Positions 16,901 to 25,256 of a stretch of 32,484 bases of DNA are shown here, piece after piece (positions within the stretch are counted from its first letter, which is position 1; every line of letters starts with the position of its first letter). The notes under the pieces were generated by a model. It saw nothing but the letters and a program-made list of their open reading frames with translations, had not been told where the DNA came from and searched no databases. Source of the DNA: Lactobacillaceae bacterium (GTDB lineage Bacteria; Bacillota; Bacilli; Lactobacillales; Lactobacillaceae); assembly GCA_031289615.1 (NCBI GenBank), contig JAITPD010000015.1, positions 1 to 32,484 of the forward strand. The letters are read 5' to 3'. Made by a program: the position numbers and the translations under genes.

Positions 16901-18030
16901 TCTCTACCACACCTGCATTTACGGGTGCCAAGGCGCAAAAGACAACTCTTAAGGCGCGAATCGACCGGGTTGCTCCTGAAGTTTCAGAATTGAAGTTTGC
17001 TAAAAATGATGATGGGTCTTACCACATTAGCTTTGATATGAAGGATCAAGGTTCAGGAATTCCTGCAAAGTATCCACTTTTGTTTGGAATCAATGCCGGG
17101 AATGGCACAGAGCCAATTATCAAGACTGTTGGTGATTTGACTGGTGGTCAAGCAATTAAGACGCAAAAGCATATCGACTTTGCTGTAAGTGCTGAAGAAC
17201 TTGCAAATTGGCAAGTGTTTGATGAAGATAACTGTGTTTATATGTTCACTCGTGATCAAGCTGGAAATGATTTGAATGAATTGATGCGGACCAATGCTGA
17301 TGGTAGTGTTACAAAGCTTGATGCAGATGATATTCGTTCCGTTTCACACAAATATGAGTTAACAGCTGATGATGTGGTGGTGACTGATTTTAGAGCTAAA
17401 GACGGGAACAGTTGTTTTGGATCACCAATTCCAGTATTAAACTGGAATGAAGAAACTGATCGGGCAGATTCACATCCTGATTTGAAGACTTCAGAAGACT
17501 TGATTTTGCACAAAGATCCAACGACGCGTGCCACTAAGATTATGATTTATGACCGTGAAACAAAAGTGGCATATCAAAATACAACCTTTACTGCATCTGA
17601 TGGTTATTACCGAGTGAAGGATGCAGGTGGCAAGGAAGATGATTGGGCGGTTAATTTAAACTTAGCAACTAGCTTAATTGGTGATAAGCCCTTTGGATTG
17701 CATTCGCTACGGACGTTGAATCCAAAGTATGAAGACTATGTTGATGTTGATCAAACTGTTGAAATTAAGTACAATGGTGTGACCACTCAAGCTTTCATTC
17801 CAGCAGGAAACCAACATATCTCTTCTTGGGTCATACTATACGGCTCTGCTTTCACTCAGGCTGGCAGTGAAGATCCATTCCAGAATTTGCCAACGCATAG
17901 CATGGTTGATGAAATTATTTCTGGAAATGCTGGAAATCAAGTTTGGATTCAAATTAATGGAACTTGGGCACGTTTGCAAAAAGATGGCGTAGGGGTTTAT
18001 CAGATCACCTATATACCTCGTAAGGAATAG
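13960..18030 (+). CDS. Subtilisin-like cell-envelope serine protease (lactocepin/C5a peptidase type)
   Basis: 1356 residues. Signal peptide 1-34 (AIILTSILLGNLVTPVATALA), then a prodomain to about residue 190 with an inhibitor I9-like part (EYIIQLDEKP; FTYLINGFKIKATPLE). The S8 catalytic domain has Asp213 (VIDTGMD), His282 (YHGHHVTG), the oxyanion Asn block SAGNSG near 386-391, and Ser634 (SGTSMSSPFVAG). A PA domain lies between His and Ser, at about 455-580 (AVVLRGDLTFSDKQATAVAHGAKGLIVINN). After 680 come Fn3/C5a-like beta domains (LSFTVTLTNYG) and a long beta-rich tail. There is no LPXTG, SLH or LysM at the end (last residues ITYIPRKE), unlike classical PrtP. It probably degrades milk or host proteins for peptide supply. 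Own transcript with terminator at 18047. Confidence 0.92.
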   Translation: MVMNKKVKKNKYSAIILTSILLGNLVTPVATALAEVKVANETPSTANTQTTQDGMNPFDSLKKAFDTEVKKITTKLTSSDQTKAKEYIIQLDEKPAAATTPTSDGSDSSIKKIEAADKKVEADQADEKKAIEKITDNKVEKNFTYLINGFKIKATPLEISEIKEKVDGISKVSEVQKYETEDVNANDLAQIQQVWESKTHPTKGEGMLISVIDTGMDPDHQDMVLGDSGKKNAKLSEEAVNNIVESGILHGKGKYYSDKVPYGYNYADGDDKILDNGLGGYHGHHVTGIVGANGTVANGGQPIDGITHVDGVAPEAQIMMMKACNYAGSLTSDAIIEGIEDSVKLGADVINMSIGSSTGVYTADDAEINAVEQAADAGVLSVVSAGNSGNYSSLENANTKNLADFADQRTSGTPAVAPSALSVAASYNSKVPYTNIPLLNSDIPDSLKILPFYGNENFAKFIKSDDHSADLVVVPNQTDDNNADLPGLGYEADYAGIDVKDKWAVVLRGDLTFSDKQATAVAHGAKGLIVINNVEASAPNGIGFEEGTDFAPTFSTTLQAGKDLLKYIGKGKTINFGTDVTTALASDPTAAKPTSFTSWGTGSDFLMKPEIMATGGNVWSTMNDNGYGLMSGTSMSSPFVAGSEALVLSQIKKQKNAPTGHKLIEAAKLTVQNTAVPAYDDENKTFYSPRRQGTGNIQVDDALKNKTVLANKADNTAGVSLKEIKNNQLSFTVTLTNYGSKQERYQLDDKYLTVAQQITTSTGDFADAPIAKTKLNPSKKWFTLKAGKSTTVTFTANLNKANKQTWVEGYVGFINAKTHKALSIPYFGYNGDYNQQAAVDKFAGQAGSKMNVGHISDLSGNLIGSSAYKDEKGVLRITGNDANDYWFSPIGGELENSTGNFKAFVPSLPLTRDVVKMSVKIYNSANQLVKQMQNTAPEGHAYLDNSSHTPELGLAANIDLAWTGTDETGANVPDGDYKYEISTTPAFTGAKAQKTTLKARIDRVAPEVSELKFAKNDDGSYHISFDMKDQGSGIPAKYPLLFGINAGNGTEPIIKTVGDLTGGQAIKTQKHIDFAVSAEELANWQVFDEDNCVYMFTRDQAGNDLNELMRTNADGSVTKLDADDIRSVSHKYELTADDVVVTDFRAKDGNSCFGSPIPVLNWNEETDRADSHPDLKTSEDLILHKDPTTRATKIMIYDRETKVAYQNTTFTASDGYYRVKDAGGKEDDWAVNLNLATSLIGDKPFGLHSLRTLNPKYEDYVDVDQTVEIKYNGVTTQAFIPAGNQHISSWVILYGSAFTQAGSEDPFQNLPTHSMVDEIISGNAGNQVWIQINGTWARLQKDGVGVYQITYIPRKE

Positions 18031-18046
18031 AATTATATGAAACGAC

Positions 18047-18073
18047 AAAAGGCGGTTAAGAACCGTCTTTTTT
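18047..18073 (+). terminator. Intrinsic terminator after the protease
   Basis: GGCGGTT (18051-18057) pairs with AACCGTC (18061-18067) with one G-T, flanked by AAAA upstream and six T downstream. Confidence 0.75.
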
Positions 18074-18081
18074 GCTATAAT
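18073..18081 (+). promoter_or_regulatory. Extended -10 promoter upstream of the ruvAB operon
   Basis: TGCTATAAT, the same nine bases as at 7476-7484, begins inside the end of the protease terminator. The first gene downstream is ruvA at 18706, so a transcript from here would carry about 600 bases of leader made almost entirely of repeat elements A and F. Confidence 0.5.
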
Positions 18082-18103
18082 TAGATAAGTTAATGCGAAT
18101 TAC

Positions 18104-18314
18104 TAGTTATTTAAGATTGTGCTAGGTCCGATCAGCTCCGCTAGAGATTCTTTACGTTTCGGATTGCCCTGCACGATTCATGTCGAATGGCAAAATAATT
18201 TGCCAATTTCACGGCACTAAAGCGCGCGTGAAAAGGTTCGCCTAGATTCGGCAAGGGCTGGTCATCCGACGACAGAATCGCTTCGCTGACCAACTAACAC
18301 AATATTTCAGTTAA
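18104..18314 (+). repeat. Family A long palindromic element, copy 4
   Basis: The outer arms AGATTGTGCTAGGTCCGATC (18114-18133) and the inverse ending in CAACTAACACAATATTTCAG (18291-18310) pair imperfectly. The core matches copy 1: AGATTCTTTACGTTTCGGAT, GGCAAAATAATTTGCC, TTCACGG / CGTGAA, TTCGCCTAGATTCGGCAAGG and CATCCGACGACAGAATCG. Confidence 0.85.
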
Positions 18315-18316
18315 GG

Positions 18317-18623
18317 CATCTTGGTCATTTTATTGAAAGCGTGATGGTTTGAGATAATGATATTAGGTGATTATCGTGTTTACAAAGGCTGAGCTTCGGT
18401 TATAAGCCAATTTCAGGTTAACTACGGCGCTACGCTTTGGTAGCAACCTGAAATAGTCTTATCCCGACAGCTCAGAGCGCCTTTGTGCACACTCCTTAAA
18501 GCGAGGTAGCGGCACCAATTCGACTAAATTTCGGTTCACCGAAATTAAAAGCCGAATGGGACCGTGTCGCCACTTACTATCTTTATCGGAAATCAAACAC
18601 GCAAGTGAGAAATGGCCAAGTTG
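18317..18623 (+). repeat. Family F nested palindromic element with internal hairpin insertion
   Basis: The left arm (18318-18370; ATCTTGGTCATTTTATT, GCGTGATGGTTTGAG, TATTAGGTG) pairs over about 50 bases with the right arm ending at 18622. The centre (18501-18580) is another stem: GCGGCACCAATTCGACT and AGCCGAATGGGACCGTGTCGCC with an inner ATTTCGGTTCACCGAAAT hairpin. Bases 18376-18492 are a separate inserted palindrome absent from the copy at 32059: TACAAAGG / CCTTTGTG outside, then GAGC / GCTC, then ATTTCAGGTT / AACCTGAAAT inside. Confidence 0.8.
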
Positions 18624-18705
18624 CGAAGCAGAACATAGTACAATTAATACCTTGGTTAGTAATTCGCATAAGGTTAAATTTATTTATAAAGTGGGGTTTT
18701 GAAAC

Positions 18706-19299
18706 ATGTATGAATATTTAGATGGTGTGATTACGATTCTTGCCCCAAAATTTATTGTGGTTGAGGTTGCAGGAATTGGTTATCGCGTGATAGTTGCTAA
18801 TCCATATGCCTTTCCAGTTGGTAGCAAGGAACGGGTTTTTGTTGAGCAAATTGTGCGCCAAGACGAGATCACAATGTATGGCTTTCAGAGTTCCGACGAA
18901 AAAGTGCTCTTTCAAAAGTTGTTAGACGTTTCTGGAATTGGTCCTAAGAGTGCATTGGCGATTTTAGCGAATACTGATCATTCAGGATTGATTCAAGCTA
19001 TTATCAACGCAGATGTAAATTATCTCGTGAAGTTCCCTGGCATTGGTAAGAAGACGGCGCAACAAATTGTTTTGGATTTGCAAAGTAACATCGCCAAGTT
19101 GCCATTTGATTTTGGGCCACTTTCGCCAGATATTAAAAGTGCACAGGATGAAAATAGTGAATTGGCAGATGCTCTGGAAGCCCTTCAAGCTTTGGGTTAT
19201 GCCGCGCGTGAGGTTGATAAGGTTGGCAAGAAGCTCGCTGACATGGAAGAGATGACGACTGCAGATTATGTTTCAGCTGGATTGAAATTATTGCTTTAG
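18706..19299 (+). CDS. ruvA: Holliday junction DNA helicase subunit RuvA
   Basis: 197 residues. N-terminal OB fold starts MYEYLDGVITILAPKFIVVE and includes GIGYRV. Two helix-hairpin-helix motifs follow: LLDVSGIGPKSALAIL (about 70-85) and LVKFPGIGKKTAQQIVLDL (about 107-125). The C-terminal domain that contacts RuvB ends ALGYAAREVDKVGKKL and ADYVSAGLKLLL. RuvA tetramers bind four-way junctions and load RuvB. It is 18 bp from ruvB. The ribosome binding site is weak (GTGGGG). Confidence 0.95.
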   Translation: MYEYLDGVITILAPKFIVVEVAGIGYRVIVANPYAFPVGSKERVFVEQIVRQDEITMYGFQSSDEKVLFQKLLDVSGIGPKSALAILANTDHSGLIQAIINADVNYLVKFPGIGKKTAQQIVLDLQSNIAKLPFDFGPLSPDIKSAQDENSELADALEALQALGYAAREVDKVGKKLADMEEMTTADYVSAGLKLLL

Positions 19300-19317
19300 G
19301 CGGAAGAAGGTAGATAG

Positions 19318-20334
19318 ATGAGTGATGATTTGTTAAATAATATTTCGCTTGATGATGACGAAGAACAACTCGAACGTTCTATTCGGCCAACACGATTAAG
19401 CCAATATATTGGGCAAGAGCAGCTGAAAGAACGTTTGAATGTGTATATTTCAGCGGCCAAGCAACGCGAAGAACCACTAGATCACGTGCTTTTGTATGGG
19501 CCTCCTGGATTGGGTAAAACGACCTTAGCGATGGTGATTGCCAATGAAATGGAAGTTAATATTCGGACAACGACGGGACCTGCAATTGAAAAACAGGGTG
19601 ATCTCTTAGCACTATTAAATGAATTGAAGCCGGGTGACGTGTTGTTTATTGACGAAATTCATCGCTTGCCAAAAACCGTGGAAGAGATGCTTTATTCAGC
19701 CATGGAAGATTTTTATGTGGACATTATCGTTGGCGATGGCGATACTTCACGGCCAGTCCATTTTCCGCTTCCTCCGTTCACCTTAATTGGGGCAACGACT
19801 CGTGGTGGAATGTTGTCACAACCTCTGCGCGACCGTTTTGGGATTGTCGAACACATGAATTACTACAACGAAGATGAGCTCGGTGAAATTGTCGTGCGTT
19901 CTGCGCAAATTTTCAACACCGACATTCAAGCAAATGGCGCCTTTGAGCTCGCTCGTCGTTCGCATGGAACTCCACGAATTGCAAACCGCCTATTGCGCCG
20001 AGTGCGTGACTTTGCGATGGTTAAGGGTCAAGCGTCAATTGATATTGATTTAGTTGATTATGCCTTAGGACTTTTGAAAATTGACCACGCCGGTTTGGAC
20101 CAAGTCGATCACAAAATTTTGATGACGATGATTAATTTTTATAATGGCGGTCCAGTTGGGATTAAAACGATGGCAGCCAATATTGGAGAAGAAGTTGATA
20201 CGTTGGAGTCAATGTATGAACCATATCTATTGCAGATTGGCTTTTTGCAACGGACGCCGCGTGGACGGGTCGTGACGCAAGCGGCCTATGACCATTTAAA
20301 GGTGCCATATCCCAATAAAGAAGAACAAAAATAA
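19318..20334 (+). CDS. ruvB: Holliday junction branch migration ATPase RuvB
   Basis: 338 residues, normal length. N-terminal [18 protein letters not shown], Walker [12 protein letters not shown] (about 62-72), Walker B FIDEIHR (about 113-119), sensor 1 [18 protein letters not shown] (about 159-176), and the C-terminal winged helix ending [18 protein letters not shown]. It forms the hexameric motor that drives branch migration with RuvA. AGAAGG lies before the ATG. QueA follows after 15 bp. Confidence 0.96.
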   Translation: MSDDLLNNISLDDDEEQLERSIRPTRLSQYIGQEQLKERLNVYISAAKQREEPLDHVLLYGPPGLGKTTLAMVIANEMEVNIRTTTGPAIEKQGDLLALLNELKPGDVLFIDEIHRLPKTVEEMLYSAMEDFYVDIIVGDGDTSRPVHFPLPPFTLIGATTRGGMLSQPLRDRFGIVEHMNYYNEDELGEIVVRSAQIFNTDIQANGAFELARRSHGTPRIANRLLRRVRDFAMVKGQASIDIDLVDYALGLLKIDHAGLDQVDHKILMTMINFYNGGPVGIKTMAANIGEEVDTLESMYEPYLLQIGFLQRTPRGRVVTQAAYDHLKVPYPNKEEQK

Positions 20335-20349
20335 GAAAGCAGAGCAAAA

Positions 20350-21396
20350 ATGAGCGAGTTACATTATATATTAGAAGATTTTGATTATGATTTACCGCAT
20401 GAATTGATTGCACAGACGCCGTTGGAAAAACGGGATACGTCGCGTTTACTGGCATTAAATGCGGATACTGGTGCAATGGAAGATCGGCATTTCTATGATA
20501 TTTTAGAATACCTCAATCCAGGTGATGCAGTGGTGATGAATAATTCCCGCGTGTTGCCAGCACGATTGCACGGAATTCGTCCTGATACTGGCGGGCACGT
20601 GGAAGTGTTGATGTTGCGTCAAGATCATGGGGATGTCTGGGAAACACTGGTGAAGCCTTCACGCAAGTATCCAGTTGGGGCCACGATTACATTTGGCAAT
20701 GGCGAACTAACGGCGACTGTTGTTGGTGAGCTCGAACACGGCGGACGGATGATTGAGTTTCATTACAATGGGATCTTCCTAGAAATTTTGGAAGCGTTGG
20801 GTGAAATGCCTTTGCCACCATATATCAAAGAAAAGCTTGAAGATCAGGAACGCTATCAAACGGTTTATTCAAAGGTTAATGGTTCTGCTGCAGCACCAAC
20901 AGCTGGTTTACATTGGACACCAGAATTGCTCAAAGCGGTTGAAGATAAAGGGGTTAAGCTAGTTGAGTTGACTTTGCATGTGGGGCTTGGAACTTTCCGG
21001 CCAGTTGAAGAAGAAAATATCGAAGACCACAAAATGCATTCGGAATTTTACCAGTTGAGTCAAGATGCTGCCGACACGATTAATGAAGTCCGCGCAAATG
21101 GTGGACGCATCATTGCGACTGGGACGACTTCAATTCGCACACTTGAGACAATTGGTTCAAAGTTTGCTGGGAAATTGCAGGCTGATTCAGGATGGACGGA
21201 TATTTTCATTAAGCCGGGCTATCACTGGACAGTGGTGGATGCGTTTATTACTAATTTCCATCTGCCTAAGTCAACGCTGGTGATGTTAGTTGCGGCCTTT
21301 ACCGGACGAGAAAATATTTTGAATGCTTATCAGCACGCCATTGATGAAAAATATCGTTTCTTTTCATTTGGTGATGCGATGTTTATTCATCGTTAA
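20350..21396 (+). CDS. queA: S-adenosylmethionine:tRNA ribosyltransferase-isomerase QueA
   Basis: 348 residues beginning [27 protein letters not shown], shown here only by its parts [12 protein letters not shown] and KRDTSRLL. Further QueA blocks are [51 protein letters not shown] and GTTSIRTLE. The enzyme transfers the ribosyl part of SAM to preQ1 in tRNA to make epoxyqueuosine. It sits directly upstream of tgt, the enzyme that inserts preQ1, in one transcript. Confidence 0.95.
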   Translation: MSELHYILEDFDYDLPHELIAQTPLEKRDTSRLLALNADTGAMEDRHFYDILEYLNPGDAVVMNNSRVLPARLHGIRPDTGGHVEVLMLRQDHGDVWETLVKPSRKYPVGATITFGNGELTATVVGELEHGGRMIEFHYNGIFLEILEALGEMPLPPYIKEKLEDQERYQTVYSKVNGSAAAPTAGLHWTPELLKAVEDKGVKLVELTLHVGLGTFRPVEEENIEDHKMHSEFYQLSQDAADTINEVRANGGRIIATGTTSIRTLETIGSKFAGKLQADSGWTDIFIKPGYHWTVVDAFITNFHLPKSTLVMLVAAFTGRENILNAYQHAIDEKYRFFSFGDAMFIHR

Positions 21397-21405
21397 GGAG
21401 AGTTT

Positions 21406-22620
21406 ATGCGTCAATTTAGTGAGTTTGATCAATTTTTAATTGAAAAATTTCCGCTTAAAAAGGAATATTTGAATGACCCAGATCGGCCGGTCATCTATGA
21501 ATTGCTTCACGTTGAGAAAAATACTGGTGCTCGTTTGGGTCGGATTTATACGCGGCATGGAGTTGTGCATACGCCGATGTTTATGCCAGTTGGAACCCAA
21601 GCTTCTGTGAAAAATGTTTCACCACGCGATCTTGAAGAAATCAATTCGCAGTTCATCTTGTCAAATACGTATCATTTGTGGGTGCGCCCCGGGGATGATT
21701 TGATTGCCAAAGCTGGTGGACTGCATAAGTTTATGCAATGGGATGGACCAATTTTGACTGATTCTGGTGGTTTCCAAGTGTGGTCGCTTTCGGATAACAA
21801 TAAAATTTCTGAAGAAGGGGTTGATTTTAAGAATCACGTCGATGGAGCAGCAATGTTTTTGTCACCCGAAGTTGCCATGCGGATTCAAAACAACTTGGGT
21901 TCAGACGTGATGATGCAACTGGATGAGGCGATTCCATATTTTGAATCATACGAATACGTCAAAAATTCCGTTGAGCGAACGACTCGTTGGGCTAAGCGTG
22001 CCAAAGAAGCGCACAAACGGCCAAAGGATCAAGCGTTGTTTGGAATTGTGCAAGGAGCGGGCTTCAAGGAATTACGGCGCTTGTCTGCAGAAGGCTTAGT
22101 TGAGCTAGACTTGCCAGGTTATGCGGTTGGTGGGCTGTCTGTTGGTGAGACTAAGGAAGAAATGAATCGCGTTTTGGATTTCACAATGGACTGGTTGCCA
22201 AAAGATAAGCCTCGTTATTTAATGGGAGTTGCGGCACCGGATTCACTAATTGATTCAGCAATTCGTGGGATTGATATGTTTGATTCGGTATTGCCAACGC
22301 GAATCGGTCGGAATGGTACTCTGATGACCAAGCAAGGCCGGATCGTTATCACGAACGGTAAATATAAAGATGACTTTAGTTTGATTGATGCAGAAACTGA
22401 AGATTTTGGGTCACAACATTTTACAAAAGCCTATTTGCATCACCTTTTTAGGGCCAATGAGTTATATGGCCAAAATATTGCATCTGTTCACAATCTCCGT
22501 TATCTGTTAAAGTTAATGGAGGACATGCGTAAAGCAATTTACAATGACGATCTTCCAGCGTTTAGGGAAGACGTGCTTGAAAATTACGGGTATAATAAAC
22601 CTAACGCAAGACTATTCTAA
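21406..22620 (+). CDS. tgt: tRNA-guanine transglycosylase, divergent, zinc-site cysteines lost
   Basis: 404 residues from an ATG 8 bases after AAGGAG, with about 24 more N-terminal residues than typical bacterial Tgt (near 380). The fold is clear: [34 protein letters not shown] with a catalytic Asp, [28 protein letters not shown] with the nucleophile Asp, and C-terminal [11 protein letters not shown]. The usual zinc motif CxCxxC before RAYLHHL is absent: aligned without gaps, the three Cys positions are Thr331, Asp333 and Ser336 ([10 protein letters not shown]). The fourth ligand His (SVHNLRY) is kept. The substrate-loop block is [12 protein letters not shown] rather than DCVLPTRNARNG. The reaction, preQ1 for guanine at position 34, is inferred from family and from queA next door. 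Confidence 0.9.
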   Translation: MRQFSEFDQFLIEKFPLKKEYLNDPDRPVIYELLHVEKNTGARLGRIYTRHGVVHTPMFMPVGTQASVKNVSPRDLEEINSQFILSNTYHLWVRPGDDLIAKAGGLHKFMQWDGPILTDSGGFQVWSLSDNNKISEEGVDFKNHVDGAAMFLSPEVAMRIQNNLGSDVMMQLDEAIPYFESYEYVKNSVERTTRWAKRAKEAHKRPKDQALFGIVQGAGFKELRRLSAEGLVELDLPGYAVGGLSVGETKEEMNRVLDFTMDWLPKDKPRYLMGVAAPDSLIDSAIRGIDMFDSVLPTRIGRNGTLMTKQGRIVITNGKYKDDFSLIDAETEDFGSQHFTKAYLHHLFRANELYGQNIASVHNLRYLLKLMEDMRKAIYNDDLPAFREDVLENYGYNKPNARLF

Positions 22621-22642
22621 TTATTAAAGGGGTTTTATAACC

Positions 22643-22975
22643 ATGGATGCAAGAACTATTTTGATTTTCGTCGCCTTCATCGCCTTGATGTACTTTATGA
22701 TGATTCGCCCACAACAAAAGGCTGCTAAAGCCCGGGCAGCATTGTTAAGCTCAGCCCAAAAAGGTTCAGAAGTTGTTACAATTGGGGGCCTACATGGTGT
22801 CATTGACCAACTTGATGAAAAGACATTCACGCTCGATGCTGACGGAGTTTTCTTGACTTTCGATCGCTCAGCTATCCGTACTGTTGTTGAAAACAAGACG
22901 GTTGCTGCGCCTATTGAAAATGTTACAGAAGAAACTCCAGCAGCTGATGACGTTAAGTCTGACGATGCTGAGTAA
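22643..22975 (+). CDS. yajC: Sec translocase accessory protein YajC
   Basis: 110 residues. One N-terminal membrane span (ILIFVAFIALMYFMMI), then RPQQKAAK and the conserved cytoplasmic beta domain with GSEVVTIGGLHGVIDQLDEKTFTLD. The acidic C-terminus (ADDVKSDDAE) is usual. YajC associates with SecDF-YidC. Last gene of the ruvAB-queA-tgt-yajC transcript, closed by the terminator at 22988. Confidence 0.93.
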   Translation: MDARTILIFVAFIALMYFMMIRPQQKAAKARAALLSSAQKGSEVVTIGGLHGVIDQLDEKTFTLDADGVFLTFDRSAIRTVVENKTVAAPIENVTEETPAADDVKSDDAE

Positions 22976-22987
22976 TCAGTGCTAAAT

Positions 22988-23019
22988 AGAGGCCGGAGAG
23001 TATCTCGGTCTCTTTTTTT
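22988..23019 (+). terminator. Intrinsic terminator after yajC
   Basis: GAGGCCGGAGA pairs with TCTCGGTCTC across a GTA-sized loop, followed by seven T. Confidence 0.8.
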
Positions 23020-23059
23020 GCTATTCAAGTTGAAATGATAAACTGACAAGGAGTAACAA

Positions 23060-24181
23060 ATGGCCGATTTGTTAGAAATTGCCTTACAGTTAAATACGGA
23101 TCGCTCAATCATTCACGTGGATATGGATGCTTTTTATGCGCAAATTGAAATGCGTGATCATCCAGAATATCGGGATCAAGCCATTATTTTAGCTAGTGAT
23201 CCTCGCAAAAATGGTGGACGAGGAGTGGTCGCTACGGCAAACTATGCGGCTAGAAAGTTAGGTGTGCATTCAGCAATGAGTTCGGCAGAGGCTGTTAAAC
23301 TAGCACCGAACGCCTTATTTGTGCGGCCTAATTTTGATTCATATCGAGCAGTTTCGGCTCAAGTTCATGAAATTTTTCATCGTTACACAGATATGGTCGA
23401 ACCAATTGCCTTTGATGAAGCTTATCTGGATGTTACAAAGAGTAAAATTCCTTTTGAATCAACAGTGGCATTGGCACATCACTTGCAGCAAACGATTTTT
23501 GATGAGTTAACGTTGACCTCGTCAGTTGGCGTTTCGTTCAACAAATTTCTGGCAAAGCTTTCATCCGAACACAATAAACCTGCGGGATTCACAGTTGTTG
23601 CACCAGAGGAAATCCGGACGTTTTTAGATCCGTTACCCATTAAAGATATTCGCGGAATTGGTTCCAAAACCGTTCCCAAGATGAATGAGCTTGGAATCTA
23701 CACCGGCAAAGACCTGTTTGAAATGGATCAGTCTGCACTCTTGTCGCATTTTGGAAAGATGGGTTATGAATTTTATCGTAGGATTCGCGGTGTGGATGAT
23801 CGAGAAGTCGAATGGCAACGCGAACGTAAATCAATTGGGAATGAACGAACCTATGGGCCATTTCTCACACAAGAAGAAACTGTGTTTGAAAACTTGCATT
23901 ATTTGGCTGAATTGTTAGAACATTCATTGACTAAGCGCCAGATGCATGGCAAGACCATCGTTTTAAAAACGCGTGATGAGGATTTCGTCACTGAAACGCG
24001 GCGCCGGACATTGCCTGATTTTATTCCAAACGATGCAGATACTTATTATGAAATTGCCGAAGAACTCTGGGAAGAGTTAGGTGGATTCCAAAAGGCAGTT
24101 CGTTTGTTGGGATTGACTATGACGACTTTGGCGCCGATGACGTTTGATAATATGCTTTTAGACTTGTATGGGAACGATTAG
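23060..24181 (+). CDS. dinB: DNA polymerase IV
   Basis: 373 residues, ATG 6 bases after AAGGAG. Y-family polymerase motifs: IIHVDMDAFYAQIE with the first metal Asp, GRGVVATANYAARKLGV, AFDEAYLDVT with the second acidic pair, SVGVSFNKFLAKLSSEHNKP, and the helix-hairpin-helix IKDIRGIGSKTVPKM. The little-finger domain follows (SIGNERTYGPFL). Error-prone translesion polymerase. The beta-clamp motif at the C-terminus is degenerate (NMLLDLYGND). No SOS box was recognised upstream. Confidence 0.95.
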   Translation: MADLLEIALQLNTDRSIIHVDMDAFYAQIEMRDHPEYRDQAIILASDPRKNGGRGVVATANYAARKLGVHSAMSSAEAVKLAPNALFVRPNFDSYRAVSAQVHEIFHRYTDMVEPIAFDEAYLDVTKSKIPFESTVALAHHLQQTIFDELTLTSSVGVSFNKFLAKLSSEHNKPAGFTVVAPEEIRTFLDPLPIKDIRGIGSKTVPKMNELGIYTGKDLFEMDQSALLSHFGKMGYEFYRRIRGVDDREVEWQRERKSIGNERTYGPFLTQEETVFENLHYLAELLEHSLTKRQMHGKTIVLKTRDEDFVTETRRRTLPDFIPNDADTYYEIAEELWEELGGFQKAVRLLGLTMTTLAPMTFDNMLLDLYGND

Positions 24182-24194
24182 AAGTGGATTAATG

Positions 24195-24203
24195 TGCTAT
24201 AAT
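24195..24203 (+). promoter_or_regulatory. Extended -10 promoter of nrnA
   Basis: TGCTATAAT, the third copy of the same extended -10 in the window, about 100 bases before the nrnA start and just after dinB. No clear -35. Confidence 0.6.
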
Positions 24204-24305
24204 CATAAATAATAAGTAAGTGTTGCAGAGCGTTTGGTGTGTAGAAAAACGTTAAGTGAATTCAGTGGATTACTAAGATTAAATTTAATAGAATTGAGAT
24301 AGACT

Positions 24306-25253
24306 ATGACAGCGCAAACCAGCATTTTGGCGCAAATTAAAAAATTTGATACGATTATCATTCATCGCCACCAGCGACCAGACCCAGATGCCTTTGGTTC
24401 GCAATTTGGCTTGGCTGAATTGATCAAGACATCATTTCCAAATAAGCACGTGTATGTAGTTGGTAAAATGAAACCGAGTGCTGAGTGGATGGGCGAGATG
24501 GACGAAATCGCTGATGAAATTTATCATAATGCGCTAGTAATTGTTACTGATACCGCTAATTCACCGCGTGTGGATGACCAACGTTGGAACCTAGGCGAAA
24601 CCGTCATTAAGATTGACCATCATCCAAATGAGGAGCCCTATGGCGATTATAATTGGGTCGTTGAAGAGGCTTCATCTAGTTCTGCTTTGATTTTTAGCTT
24701 TTATCAGGAATTTAAAGATGAACTCAAGCTTTCTGATGCCGGCGCTTCGTTCTTGTACAACGGGATTGTTGGCGACACTGGACGGTTCTTATTTTCAACG
24801 AATTCAAAAACTATGGCAGTTGTTTCCGAATTAATGAAATTTGACTTTGATTGGTTCAAAATTAATCAGATGATGGACACGATTTCATTGCAGGCCGCGC
24901 GGATGTCGGGCTATGTCTTTGAAAATATGCAGATGAATGAGTTAGGCTTGAATTACATTGTGTTAAAGCGCGAGGTAATTGATAGCTTTGAGCTTGGTGA
25001 TTTTGGAACGGCCTTTGTGGTGCCACTGCTTGGAAAAATCAATTCCGTGAAAGCATGGATTGTTTTTGAAGAGCAAGATGAGGGATTTTACCGTGTGCGT
25101 TTGCGTTCACGAAATACCATCATTAACGGTGTCGCTGCCCGGCATGGTGGTGGTGGACATCAGTTTGCTTCTGGTGCGCTTGCCAATGACGAACAAGAGA
25201 TCGAAACCATCGTGGCTGAAGTCAACGATGTATTAAAGAAAGAGCAAGGTTAA
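24306..25253 (+). CDS. nrnA: DHH-family oligoribonuclease / pAp phosphatase NrnA
   Basis: 315 residues with the DHH motifs HRHQRPDPDAFGS (about 20-32), VTDTANSPR, KIDHHPN and the DHHA1 block ARHGGGGHQFASGA near the C-terminus. The family degrades short RNA oligonucleotides and dephosphorylates 3'-phosphoadenosine 5'-phosphate. RBS is weak (GAGAT). The helicase gene follows after 3 bp, and the pairing of two RNA-handling enzymes fits a joint role in RNA turnover. Confidence 0.92.
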   Translation: MTAQTSILAQIKKFDTIIIHRHQRPDPDAFGSQFGLAELIKTSFPNKHVYVVGKMKPSAEWMGEMDEIADEIYHNALVIVTDTANSPRVDDQRWNLGETVIKIDHHPNEEPYGDYNWVVEEASSSSALIFSFYQEFKDELKLSDAGASFLYNGIVGDTGRFLFSTNSKTMAVVSELMKFDFDWFKINQMMDTISLQAARMSGYVFENMQMNELGLNYIVLKREVIDSFELGDFGTAFVVPLLGKINSVKAWIVFEEQDEGFYRVRLRSRNTIINGVAARHGGGGHQFASGALANDEQEIETIVAEVNDVLKKEQG

Positions 25254-25256
25254 CAA

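Noticed and set aside
22624-23112. 162-residue open frame on the minus strand
   Set aside because: It overlaps yajC, its terminator and the start of dinB in antisense, without coding signs.
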